Assembly: GCF_000003815.2 (NCBI RefSeq)
Contig: NC_049980.1
Span: 11,830,650-11,892,649 of the forward strand
DNA: 62,000 nt
Source: Branchiostoma floridae
Lineage: Eukaryota; Chordata; Leptocardii; Amphioxiformes; Branchiostomatidae
Direction of reading: 5' to 3'
Positions within the stretch are counted from its first letter, which is position 1, and each line of letters begins with the position of its first letter. Position numbers and translations under genes: made by a program. The notes beneath the pieces are model-generated. The model made no database searches, was not told the DNA's origin, and was given only the letters and a program-made list of their open reading frames with translations. Below are positions 49,500-60,500 of the stretch, in pieces.

Positions 49500-50120
49500 G
49501 CCGCACACCCTGCGGGGATAGCCTCCCAGCACCCCCGATCAATGTTAACACCACTCCCGCAAGATTCTCTGCGTTCCTCCCGAAGTTTGAAGGACTAAAT
49601 CGATTTTCCCCGTCTGAAAAGATTGACACGAAAATTGCAAAGCCGCAGGCCTACATATCCTCCCTTTCCTCACAGCACGTCAAGACGTATTCACACCGAC
49701 GGGGTGCGCGCCGAGAGAAGGATAAGTCCAAGGAATCCCTTCTGGAAGATCTAAATGGGGTCTTCCATCACTCGTGTCGTAAGGCGGCTCTTCACCACTT
49801 CACGGTCACCTTGTGGCAATCGAATCAACGCATAACGCTCCAGAATAGTAAGATAAATTTGCGTAGCCTCCTTTGACACCTCCTGGCACCTTTCTGCCCC
49901 CGCTTCCCCCGTTATTAATCTGCGGAGTGAGACGGATGACTATATGTATTTCTGGGGTCGCACAGGGAGGATTAAAGAATGCCACAGCGCCGGGATTTTG
50001 AAGACGCGGAACGAGCTTCCCTTCCCCGGGAAAATGAGGTTCCCCGGTGGCACACGTATTTCACGCGGCACGGTTGTTAAGACTGACTGATTGCGGCTCA
50101 CCCTTTTCCGGAATGTCCAG
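49500..50120. other. GC-rich, low-repeat stretch without a gene
   Basis: Noticeably richer in G and C than its surroundings, free of recognisable repeats and without an open frame of interest. It contains a T-box-like TTTGACACCT (49873-49882) and an ATTAAT site (49912-49920 area). It could be a conserved regulatory region, but nothing here proves it. Confidence 0.25.
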
Positions 50121-50519
50121 CTTGCCCTTTCTAGTTAAGGTTAGTCCTAGAGCCCCTTATCACCTTCCGTACCTGGAAAGGTGAGAATGATGGAATCTCA
50201 TTGTCGTTTGACCTAGATAATACTGAATACGTGCACTACGCGTACGCATAAATAGTCTTGACACTGTTCACTAAAATATAGGTCAACTAGAACGAACGAA
50301 GTATCGCAAAGTCAAGTCATCAACAGTATATCATCATTAACATAAACTTACAAACCATTGCCGGGTTGTGGGATTCAGCCTACAAACACATAGTGGGTAA
50401 ATAGGGATATTACGAGCTGTATATCATATATCTTCGTTCTAGCCACTTAAAAGTGGTTTCTTTCTGGAAAAAGAGACACAAAGAATAGCAGAAAATGAGT
50501 ACTCCTACTTCTAACGATA

Positions 50520-50780
50520 TGACATGCATAACTTTGTGGGTGTAGCGATGAGTCATCAATCCACGTTCCACCAGCAAGTAATTACTTTCCGTCTGACTAC
50601 AACATTGGGATAGAGTCAAACCAGACTCACAATTATTCAAGTATCCTATTACACTATTTCTTGCTCACATCCTGATAGGTACCCAATCTGCAATATTCAC
50701 ATAAATGCGGGTGCACACCAAAAGAAACAAACAAATACACCAACTGATTACAAAACCTCCATTTTCCCGGAGGTAAAGAT
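50520..50780 (-). repeat. Dispersed repeat family K, copy with CCTCC/GGAGG head
   Basis: On the minus strand it starts TTACCTCCGGGAAAATGGAG then GTTTTGTAATCAG, a hairpin-like head, followed by TGTATTTGTTTGTTTC and the body shared with 2745-2965. It abuts the possible exon at 50840-50992. Confidence 0.55.
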
Positions 50781-50839
50781 TCCTCTAACGTACTGAAATT
50801 CCCTGCTTCCATTTCAGCTTCTGACTTGGACCCACTCAC

Positions 50840-50992
50840 CGGTTCGGTTGTCTCGACTTCATCCTTATAGACGCTTCTCGGGACAAATGTTGACGGAACG
50901 TCTCTTAAATCTGGGCTTAACTTTATGACTATTGCTGCCCCTTCCACAATCCCCAACCCATCCGTACGGGTGTATTTATAGCGACAGCATCT
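50840..50992 (-). CDS. Possible internal exon fragment, unrecognised
   Basis: The frame is open from just after a TAG (50993-50995) to a consensus donor, with CCG followed by GTGAGT at 50834-50839. The translation reads through the donor for about 60 more codons. It is rich in Glu, Ser, Thr and Pro (for example KDEVETTEPVSGS) and looks protein-like. The acceptor side is poor, with no pyrimidine tract, and the downstream part runs into a dispersed repeat from about 50780. No family is recognised. Confidence 0.18.
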
Positions 50993-51764
50993 CTAGATCC
51001 CACTTTGGACGCCATTCATCAGGCTCTGATCGGCCCATTTCCCGCCACATCGATAGCGCTCTTTTTGTCACGGTCTCGATCACGGTGACAAGAGTTACAG
51101 CCTGCCCTTCTTCACCTGTCTTTTTGTAGGGCACTTCCCTATTTTACTTTGGATCATGCGACACCGTCGTAAACTACGAACGGCTTTATTTTTACTTTAC
51201 TGGACTAATGGACAACTCATAACCCGTGTGTTGTCTTATGGACTTTCTGCAAGATTTTTTTTTATATACATACAGAAGTGCTAACATGAATTGTCTGTAA
51301 AAGTTATGACCTCTATCAAGTCGCTCCCTGTGACACGATGAAGCCATAAGGAAATGTTACAGCAGGGTCTTCTTTGCTGACTCTTGTGTTTTACAATCAT
51401 TGTTCTATATCGACAGTGATAAACCTAACGGCTTGGCCCCCGTGACAACCGGCTGACACTGGAATATGGAGATTCTAAAAGTGTCACCGGTTCATTCAGC
51501 TTAGGGGCCATAGGAAGTAATGGGTATGAAGAATGCCAAATTATGTATAAGATTGACAGAATATAGTCTGTGCAACACAAACTCTGCTGTCCAGGGCTGT
51601 ACCTTTCCTCTCTCCACCGGCTGACTATTGGGTGGGCCACTATGCGCGAAATGTAATCAGGCTAGACAGAATACATGTAAAAAAAACACATTTCAACAAT
51701 ATGTTTCATGATTTTATATGATTTTTCTGTGAAATTTGAAAACGGAGTAGTCTAAGAAGATTAC

Positions 51765-52508
51765 CTGCTGTACTACCTGCAGTACTACCTGCAGTACTAC
51801 CTGCAGTACTACCTGCTGTACTACCTGCTGTACTACCTGCAGTACTACCTGCAGTGCTACCTGCTATACTTCGTGCTGTACTACCTGCTGTACTACCTGC
51901 AGTACTACCTGCAGTACTACCTGCTGTACTACCTGTAGTACTACCTGCAGTACTACCTGCAGTACTACCTGCTGTACTACCTGCAGTACTACCTGCAGTA
52001 CTACCTGCAGTACTACCTGCAGTACTACCTGCTGTACTACCTGTAGTACTACCTGCAGTACTACCTGCAGTACTACCTGCTGTACTACCTGCTGTACTAC
52101 CTGCAGTACTACCTGCAGTACTACCTGCAGTACTACCTGCAGTACTACCTGCTGTACTTCCTGCTGTACTACCTGCAGTACTACCTGTAGTACTACCTGC
52201 AGTACTACCTGTAGTACTACCTGCAGTACTACCTGCTGTACTACCTGCTGTACCACCTGCTGTACTACCTTGCGTACTTCCTGCAGTACTACCTGCAGTA
52301 CTACCTGTAGTACTACCTGCAGTACTACCTGCAGTACTACCTGCTGTACTACCTGCTGTACTACCTGCAGTACTACCTGCAGTGCTACCTGCTATACTTC
52401 GTGCTGTACTACCTGCTGTACTTCCTGCTGTACTACCTGCAGTACTACCTGTAGTACTACCTGCAGTACTACCTGTAGTACTACCTGTAGTACTACCTGC
52501 TGTACTAC
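51765..52508. repeat. 12-bp minisatellite, 62 copies, running into an assembly gap
   Basis: Exactly 62 head-to-tail copies of a 12-bp unit (ctgcagtactac and variants ctgctgtactac, ctgtagtactac) without a single insertion or deletion. It is cut at its right end by a 100-N gap, so the true length is unknown. Rare variants (gtgctac, tatacttc, gtgctg) recur in the same order at 51853 and 52381, 528 bp (44 units) apart, showing that blocks were copied within the array. A shorter block pattern also repeats at an offset of 108 bp (51921 against 52029). Five of six reading frames stay open because the unit has only one stop-containing frame, so the long frames (for example Gly-Ser-Thr-Ala repeats on the minus strand) are a by-product. 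Confidence 0.97.
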
Positions 52509-52608
52509 NNNNNNNNNNNNNNNNNNNNNNNNNNNNNNNNNNNNNNNNNNNNNNNNNNNNNNNNNNNNNNNNNNNNNNNNNNNNNNNNNNNNNNNNNNNN
52601 NNNNNNNN
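52509..52608. other. Assembly gap, 100 N
   Basis: Exactly 100 N, at the right end of the 12-bp minisatellite. Sequence to the right is not minisatellite. Confidence 0.99.
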
Positions 52609-52638
52609 CAAACCACCTACGCGCAAGGATTGTAAAAC

Positions 52639-52835
52639 AGTAGGCTCCTTCGCAGACTTCTGGCGCGGCGGCGTTTATTATTTTTTTTTTTTTTTTGGAG
52701 TGCTGATTCACGATTTTCGACTAAGGTTCTCTGTAATGTTCTCCGCCGGGGTGGGCAAAACTCCCTTTCACGGCACAGAGAACCTCATGTCTCCCCCGAT
52801 ATCGACGCCGTCGCTCTAGAAGGAGGCTACAATAG
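52639..52835. mobile_element. Possible inverted-repeat element beside the minisatellite
   Basis: gtaggctccttcgcagactt (52639) faces a right end whose reverse complement is gtagcctccttctagagcga then cggcgtc. Pairing is clear for about 12 bp and patchy beyond. It includes a T16 run at 52681-52696. Confidence 0.35.
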
Positions 52836-52983
52836 TCTTAGTTCCTGACTACCTCCAAACGCAAAACCAAAACTGCTCAATAATCAATGAACAACAGTAG
52901 TAGTAGTCGCTTTTTCTTGTTTCATATCTTTTTTTGAGATGGTAATATTCTATTGGCATGGTAACATTGCGATTCATTTTTTT

Positions 52984-53013
52984 GCGTTTCGTCGCCCTGC
53001 GGCGACGAAACGC
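52984..53013. other. Perfect 13-bp hairpin with a 4-nt loop
   Basis: GCGTTTCGTCGCC, loop CTGC, then the exact reverse complement. It is GC-rich in an AT-rich setting. It may be structural DNA or the core of a small repeat. Confidence 0.9.
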
Positions 53014-53658
53014 CATGTATTGAGTTTTACCTTCAGTCCTTCAATGATGCTTCGATGGATCGATGCATGCATGCATGCCTGAATGGTACTTGGTTCAACA
53101 CTGTGTAGCATAGGATGAAGGCCCTCTATGTTTGTTGTTCAACCATTGCCTTATATGGCAAGACCTTCACGATTGTTGCGTCAGCCTGAATTGTACGTGA
53201 CATATGCAACCGCATGTAGCCGCTACGGAAATGTGAATTTTCTGATGGAAAAAGCTGAAGACACATTATACTTTCATAGGTAGATTTCTAATATATTTCA
53301 TAATGTAATCTAGTCTTAGGCTATTATTTTTATTCAATGATATTAAGGGATTGTAAGCTTATCTATTTCATTTGGCGCTATTTCAATTGGTTATTTGCGT
53401 TTGGTGACCACTATAGAAGGCGACAGACTCCATTCACATCCACCATTTTGGAACGAACGCTGTGAGGTAGGACTGTCCGGAAATACCATTGCATTGTGGT
53501 TTCGGACTTCAATATCCTGGAAAATGGCCATATTATATCTATTCCACAAGATTGCACAAGAAAAAAAGTGATTTTATCAAGAAAGCGACCGAAAATCGAC
53601 ATAAATAATACTATGTAGTGAGGTTAAAGCATTATGTACACTCACATGTAATACACGT

Positions 53659-53732
53659 AACAACTTAGCTCAAACGGTAAAGTCACAGGTCTTCGGATCC
53701 GAAAGTCCCTGGTTCGAGCCCAGGAGTGGATT
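53659..53732 (+). pseudogene. tRNA-Arg(TCG)-like sequence with decayed stems
   Basis: The 74-nt segment has tRNA spacing. A-box TAGCTCAAACGG (53666-53677) and B-box GGTTCGAGCCC (53711-53721) are both good, and an oligo-T pol III stop follows at 53731-53737. The T arm is a perfect CCTGG/CCAGG stem with a 7-nt TTCGAGC loop. The anticodon loop is CTTCGGA, giving anticodon TCG (Arg), and the variable loop is 5 nt. The acceptor pairs only 5 of 7, the D stem about 1 of 4 and the anticodon stem only 2 of 5. That points to a tRNA pseudogene or tRNA-derived remnant that may still be transcribed, not a working tRNA. Confidence 0.6.
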
Positions 53733-53835
53733 TTTTTCTTTTTAAATATTGAAGATAATATATAATTATTCTATTTATTTATTGATATTATATCTTTATA
53801 TATCATTTTTTTTATTATTTTAGTATTCATTTCAT
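53733..53835. other. AT-rich island after the tRNA-like sequence
   Basis: About 100 bp composed almost entirely of A and T, rich in TTTATT, TATATA and TTATT words, directly following the tRNA-like sequence. No gene is seen in it. Confidence 0.6.
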
Positions 53836-55715
53836 ATATGCAAGGCCTTTGTCTTATGAACATAGATTCCAAACCCGGCATTCGAATTTTTCTGTTCATG
53901 GTAATGGAAAATACCGTGCAGCGGCTCCCATGCGCGGTAAGATGATTCTCGCAAAACACTCGCCACTAAACTACTATTCATGATGTAAACAGAGGCTCTT
54001 GATGTTGTTTGCATGAAACTCCATCAAAAACAGCGATCCTTTCTTACAGTAGCAAATGCTCCATTGTTCAGTATCGACTTCATTCAGAAGTTTTCAGACA
54101 ACACGGACGTGGAAAGTCACACCGCTCGACACAAAAGTATGGAAATTTTCATGAATATTAGCAAAATTATCCAGGAAAGCAAGGAAGAAATGTTGTAAAT
54201 GCGGAAACCAGTATAATAGAGATGAGGTAGCTGTTAATTGGTTTGGATATTTGTTTGACATTTGGTAGTCAATTTAGATAGAATCTTGTCACAGTGCTGA
54301 TGGTGCTTTTTCAAGTGTACATAAGTACCTGAGTACTAGTATATTAATAGATTTTATAATGAACTTATTGTACATTTTAAAATAAAGTTGTAAGCCAAGA
54401 CCAGCTATTAAACAGTACTCCTTTCCAAAATAACAATTTTTCTTATAGACGCAACAGCCCTTGAGTGACTTTTTCTAACAGATTTTACTTCAAGAAAAAG
54501 ACAGTTCACACTCATAAACGTAGACGAAACGCCAGCTTTTTTTAAAAGCACTTGTTTAACTTGTAAACTTCTAGGCAGTTCCGTCACCACATCAAATCTT
54601 ATGCGTTCGGTCAGGCTCCCTTTCCACTAGACGGTAATAAATTGGATTTGTGCGAACCTTTATTTAATATTTGGAATATGATTCATATTTGGAATGTGGT
54701 TTTAAATTGTGACTTAAAAGACATGTACAGCAAAGCACACCAAATATAAAATGATCCGCCCTTCATCGATCTACGAAATTCGTCAAGTGATCTGTCGAAA
54801 CTTTCGCTGATCGCAGCTTATAATAGAAAAAAATATTATACTGTACATAAAGTATGATATCTATCCTTACATAAGATGCAAGTATCTAAGATCCTAGCCC
54901 CAGGTGTAAAATCTACGCCATAGTTCCATGATTTCGGTAAGACAAGACATTGCAGCTGAAGCGAACTGAAATCTATATCTCACATACGTGCTCGGATTGA
55001 TTCCCCACTCGTGCGAAGAAAGGTAGGGAAAATTGTCTTGAATGCCAAAAAAGATGAAAGGTAACATTGAATTGTGCGTCTCTCCAAAGGCTTCCGCCAG
55101 ACATCCTGAGAGAAATTGGTTCACGGAGAGCCTCATTACCCTTTCTTGTATGGTGAATAGATTTCCCTCCGCTTTTCATGCTCGGAAGGCAATAAACAGA
55201 ACGTTCCACGGCTGAAAGGTAAGCACAGAAGTCTATTATGGACGGAAATAACTGTAGGGTCTTGAGCCCTGGGACTGGAGAGATAGCGGCTGGTGGTCAG
55301 TCGGATGTGAAATGGCCCTGACCTTAGGGGCGAGACTAGCACGGATGGTCAGTGATATGGAATGAAGCGATGAACTATGGAATCAGTGGTCAATCTAACT
55401 ATGGGCGCTTTGCCATGTGTTCTGTTCGGCCATCGCTGACACAAGGAATACCAAGTTGTGTACTTGTGAGCTGCCCGCTAAAACAAAATAACTGCTTGCA
55501 AAAGTCTATTTGTTATACAGAAGCACCTCATTCTCCTACGTAGAACCTCGCCCGTATCTAATACAGGGACGTCATACTAATTATGATTTGAATCCTTGGA
55601 TCCTCCGACGACCATTTTGGCGGGTAATTGGATTAAGCCAGTAGCATCTTCGCTGTGGGTTAACAGACGTAATGCCAACATGGCGAACAGATGACGTCAA
55701 ATGAAAAACCCTGTA
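53836..55715. other. Non-coding, nothing recognised
   Basis: AT-rich with short frames. No repeat shared with the rest of the window was noticed. Confidence 0.45.
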
Positions 55716-55925
55716 TACAATGTGCCTTGGAGGGCTCTTCTAACCCAGACCGATGTTTCCACTTTTGTAGGCCTGGCATCTAACCAGCAGCTGGCCATTC
55801 AAAAAATCTCAAAATTTGTTTCTTTAATTCAGGTCTGATTGACTGACAGCTGGTTAGAGGCCACTCCCACAAGAGTGAAAACCTCTGCCTGGTTTAGCAA
55901 AGCCTCCCCAAGGTATGCCACAGGC
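55716..55925. mobile_element. Family H element with arms of about 75 bp
   Basis: The left arm (tgccttggagggctcttcta, acccagaccgatgtttccac, ttttgtaggcctggcatcta, accagc) pairs along its length with the right arm read as reverse complement (accttggggaggctttgcta, aaccaggcagaggttttcac, tcttgtgggagtggcctcta, accagc). Right-arm sequence recurs as a half element at 3831-3902. Confidence 0.68.
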
Positions 55926-56939
55926 GAGGATCTGTTTAAGCGAATGATGCATCTATGATACACATGGGAAATGCTGACGAAATCATAGCTTGTGATGAAA
56001 TCCTTAATTACAGTCCTCAACAACCATATTCAAATAACCTCAGATACACATCGTATGACCAGAGGAAACTGTAGAAATCAAGATGCACTGGTATGTCAGA
56101 AATTCCTCCAATCAGACAGCCTGTGGGACTTGAGACATGTCGCCAGTAGGCGCACTGTCCGGGAGAGTGTGTGTGTAAACGTCACAGGATGTCTCTCGGG
56201 AAAGACAAACATCCCTCCGTTTTAATCAAGTCTGGCTTTTCTTAATCCTGGATGTCAAGAAGCGTGTTTCCACCGTTCCATCGTGTCGCTGTAGACGTAG
56301 GAAAAGTTACACATCACAGGTGACAGGTCTCCAGACTGGAGCCAACAGACCTTTATCTAACGCCTACATACCCGTACAGGACCCTCGGGTGATGTCAAAG
56401 CAACCATTTCCTTGAAGTGAGAAGGATCCGTCTTGTGCCGGAGACATCGATTGATGTAGCCCACACCAGCGCACACCTACGCGACGGATTGAAGTTGGCG
56501 GAAGTCGTCCCGACTGGTGGTGGTGGTGGCGGGTTGGTTCATTTATCACATCAAAACGAAACGAAACGAGTATTTCATTGCCATACTGTTCTATGTAAAT
56601 TTTTATATCACACACCATGCATTTGCGTACTAGAATTAAAACATTTCTCCAACCATTTCTAAATCTTACATGTCATTAGATATGGTTTTAACTATGGTAT
56701 TCTTAGGTTCTATGCATGCGTACCAGGTAGAGACGGCCATATCTCACGCCTTCTGCTTCGCTTTGACAGGAATAATGCCTTTATCTAGCTGCGATTGGGA
56801 TTGATGGGAAAACTAGTGGAGCTTAACAAAAGGTCGGACTGACCACCTCATTAATCCAGAAAGAGGCAGCCACTGAGGGGATAAATGAAAGACAAACCCG
56901 CACGCGAGAAATCACAATTACACCTCCTTTCGACTACAG

Positions 56940-56997
56940 GTTGCGACTGAGCTATGACCGCTGAGCGACCAAACATTTGACCGATCGCTCAATGGAT
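56940..56997. repeat. Family B fragment
   Basis: gaccgctgagcgaccaaa and gaccgatcgctcaatgg face each other within about 60 bp, matching the termini of the 5570 element. Confidence 0.5.
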
Positions 56998-57426
56998 TCC
57001 AAAGATACTTTAACATTGTGCTTTATACTCAAATAATGCATTCAAGGGTCACACACATCTAATTGTGTGGTGTGAAGTCGTCTAGTGAAACGGAAGGGGG
57101 CTCGCAGGGAAACCACAGAGAGCTCTCCAAAAATGTGTCTGACGAGACATAAAAAAAAAACTACAAGAAGAGTTGACAGTGGTTGACAAATAAGTACAAT
57201 GACTACCAAGTTCCAAAATACCTTCATCATGTTAGAGTATATATAAACATTGCGTGCATCGATCAAACCTTACGGGTGACTGCGACTGAGTATTGACTGT
57301 TCGATTTATACTCTGGATATATATGTTCGATTTTTTTGGTTGAGATGTTCATTGGACCCTGGAGGATTACTATTCATTCAAAATTCAAGCAGTAACCGTC
57401 GCTCATCACGTCATGCAGGATCCGCC

Positions 57427-57552
57427 ATGGCAGAAAACAACAACGTTGAGATTGAGTTTAGAAACACAGCTACTAGACGTACCAACCGTACGGTTTCCCA
57501 CCTCCACCCGCTATTTGCTGCGTTTGTGTTTCTGGCGCTACAGCTTACATAG
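57427..57552 (+). CDS. Possible 41-residue tail-anchored microprotein
   Basis: The ATG sits in an excellent Kozak context (gccATGg). The 41 codons start MAENNNVEIEF, continue with an Arg/Thr/Asn-rich stretch, and end in a hydrophobic C-terminal segment (HPLFAAFVFLALQLT) before TAG. That layout fits a small tail-anchored or single-pass membrane protein. A TATATAT stretch lies about 105 nt upstream at 57318-57324. No homologue is recognised, the segment is only 15-16 residues long, and short frames of this size arise often by chance. Confidence 0.2.
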   Translation: MAENNNVEIEFRNTATRRTNRTVSHLHPLFAAFVFLALQLT

Positions 57553-60500
57553 CTCAAGGAAGAAAACTTCAAGTAAACCTTCTTAATCTCCATATATCGA
57601 TAGCACAGCTCCGGGTGATATTGCTGTACCAGAAACAGGCGAGGCGCAGTTTAATGTTATCTCGCCAAACGCGGAATGATAAATGTTGCGCTTACGTTAA
57701 TTACGCCATATGTTCAATTTGTCATCATCTCGTTTTGAGCACAGGACGCCACGATATGTGATAACTTTAATATGTACGTCGACGTTTCTTTTTATCCCTC
57801 TTAGGCGATATCACGTCAACTTTGGATGGCTCTAAATTTGTCAACAATGTAAGATAATTAACAAGCAGCTTCCACGGGACAGAAAATATGAATACGGATT
57901 ATTATCTCACTGGAAGCTGAAATACAACACGTTGGAAATATCCATTTCATTTCGTCCAATGTATGATTCAAAGTGACTTATTGAGGTCTCTGGTCAACGG
58001 TGTATAGATTGATCTCACTGGACTGGGATTCTTCCGCAGACAGATTTAGTCACACAAATACATACATATTAGAAGCGAGTTACGTGTGCTTTCTATCAAC
58101 GTGACGTCACAGAAGCAGTGGATTGTTCATTCGAAAATTTGGATAAGTGCAACTTTCGTGTTGGAAATTACAGTTTAATGTTTCCACAATACAAACTCGT
58201 TTCTTTCTCTCAATCCATCTTTTCTTACAGCTTTACTTCCTAGGCTTCTGCCAGTAGACAGTTAATGATGAAGGACTTTAAGTGACCGTAGATTTCTTTG
58301 CTACTTCTTAGGAGAAGCAGTAAGGTAGTAAACGAAGTCAGTCAATAAAACATTGTTACATTTGCATTAGGATGGCAATGAAATATATTTGGTCATGCCT
58401 AAAAATGCTAATCCAATAATGTCAGTGTATTTCTTAACGTATGTCACTTCAAAAAAAGTTTCTTTCTTCTTTGTCAGGAAGCATATTAGCCAGACGTGTT
58501 GGGTCGATGCTTTTATACACGGTAACAAAAGTAATTTCGTTTTGAAAACGCCACGCGACTCCATGGAACCGCCCCTGGCATTACCATTGATTTCCTCTGT
58601 GACTGTTTGTGACAAGAGAATTAATGACGCAGAGAGGAGGCTCTATCAGTGGTGGCCATGCACCCTACAAAACGGCGGGAACTAATCTCTGTGACAAGTC
58701 ATATAGCTACCAGGACGGATTTTTTTTTACAGGGCGCAGAGTTGGGGACCTCCAAATTGCCGGCATATCGTGTTCACCCACGACGACGCCACTAAAGCAA
58801 TCTCCTTTGTCTGTAGTTCCGACTCATATTAGGTTATGAAAATAAACCTAATCAAACATAACGAGGACAATCAACGAGTTACGTGCCGCGCCGGTACACT
58901 ATTCAACACATGTACAAAGAGAAGTCTGAAGCAAAGTCAGCAACATCGGACTCATTGGCATTCCGAACGCTCCTCAGAGGGCAAGTGGTCCCTGGGGTAC
59001 TTTTGTCGGAGGGCGATCTTTTGCCGAACTAGGAACCGGTGTGACCTCATTGAAACCTCCTGGTAGTGTGTGTGCCCTTCACATAAGAGCGACGGATGGA
59101 GATCCGTGAAGCTGCGACTAGGTTTTCCGCACCAGGGCCGTTCCGGTTGCTTTCCCTCTGTGCTACACTTTGACTTCACGTTCCGGTTGAACCAGGTGCA
59201 ACAGGCCAGGAGGCCGAATTACTCCAAGTAACATTATATCTGATGACAACCCATCAAGAAGTACGTGGCTCTGCACTAAAGGCACTCCCTTATCCATAAG
59301 CCCACACAGCATTATATGGAGGAAACGCTAAAACAGGCAATAACTGGGCACATTAAGCTGTGCTGCAATGCACAGGAAAACTGCGTGCAAGGACAGCATC
59401 CTATTTCGTTAATGAATGTATTGATTACGGTTTGTTGGATTGGCTGTTAGGAAGCAGACCCCCGTGCCTTGCTGCTGCAGCGCTTGCAATAACACTGCTA
59501 CTTATCAATAAAACCTGTCTACGTCTTCCGCGGGGAACGGTTTGTGAATAGAGCACGGTTAGGCTTACGGAGGAGGAAAAAAAGTCTTCCTTCGTATCTA
59601 TAATAGTATGAGAAAAAGATCATAGCACACGGCATGGCTTACCTTTGAATTGTTTCTGCGCCAGGGTTCCAAAGCCGTTTTAGTTTGAGGACTGATTGCC
59701 AGCGCTTCAAATGAACGGTACCCTACTACTGAGGTGAAATAGTCTCCAGGTAGATTTCAGCACCACTCAACTAGACAGCTGGTCAATGGTCACGTCACCA
59801 GGTCCAACGTCAGACGTTCGAGTCGATCTCTCTCAAGTTCGGAGACTCCTCTGACTGAGGCAGAGCTTGTGGAGTGGTGGAGGCGGTCTCACACAGAAGA
59901 CTGCTACCGCCAAACAGGGCCGGGAGAGGCTGTTCTTATTGGCGGTGTATCACATTAACCTCCGCCGAATCGCTTACCAACGGAGACCAATCACCGCACG
60001 GCAAGGCGATAAATTGTAAATATGGGATAGCAAAGATAATGCCGTCGATAAAAGGAGAAGATCTTGAAAACTGATCACTAGGTGAATCTGAATCGGGAAA
60101 AGTCACGGGACCTGTAGAAGCCAGTACTACATCAGACTGAAACGGTAAGCTATTTAAGAACAAGGAGTCAGCCACTAAACCCAATTCAACAATATCTGTA
60201 CATGTCTTGTGTTTGAATTTCGTCTGGTGTGGTAAATCATCTTACCCTTTTTCTTAGAAAATCTCGTGGGGTATGTCGATCTTCCTTATATGGTCCTTAT
60301 GTATCCTTATATTCAGTATCAACTTCTTGAATATTCTATGAATCCTTCTCCCAAGGGTCACTGATCTCTTCCGTAGGCCCATAAGTTTCTAACCATCCCC
60401 TCCCCCGAGAATTCTAATCCACAAAAGTTTCATTGGTACCACTGTGGCTAGAAAATAGATTGGCAACATGGCCGGAGAAGGCCATAAGTCTTGACCCCCA

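Noticed and set aside
51765-52508. CRISPR-like array
   Set aside because: Units are contiguous 12-mers with no spacers, in animal DNA.
51706-52819. Frames of 306 and 321 codons, and shorter ones, across the 12-bp array
   Set aside because: They arise because the 12-bp unit lacks stops in five frames, and they read through N. No start context, splice site or flanking domain supports a protein, although a repeat-rich gene is not strictly excluded.
53052-53080. gatgcatgcatgcatgcc alternating palindrome
   Set aside because: A simple repeat of TGCA. No evidence for more.
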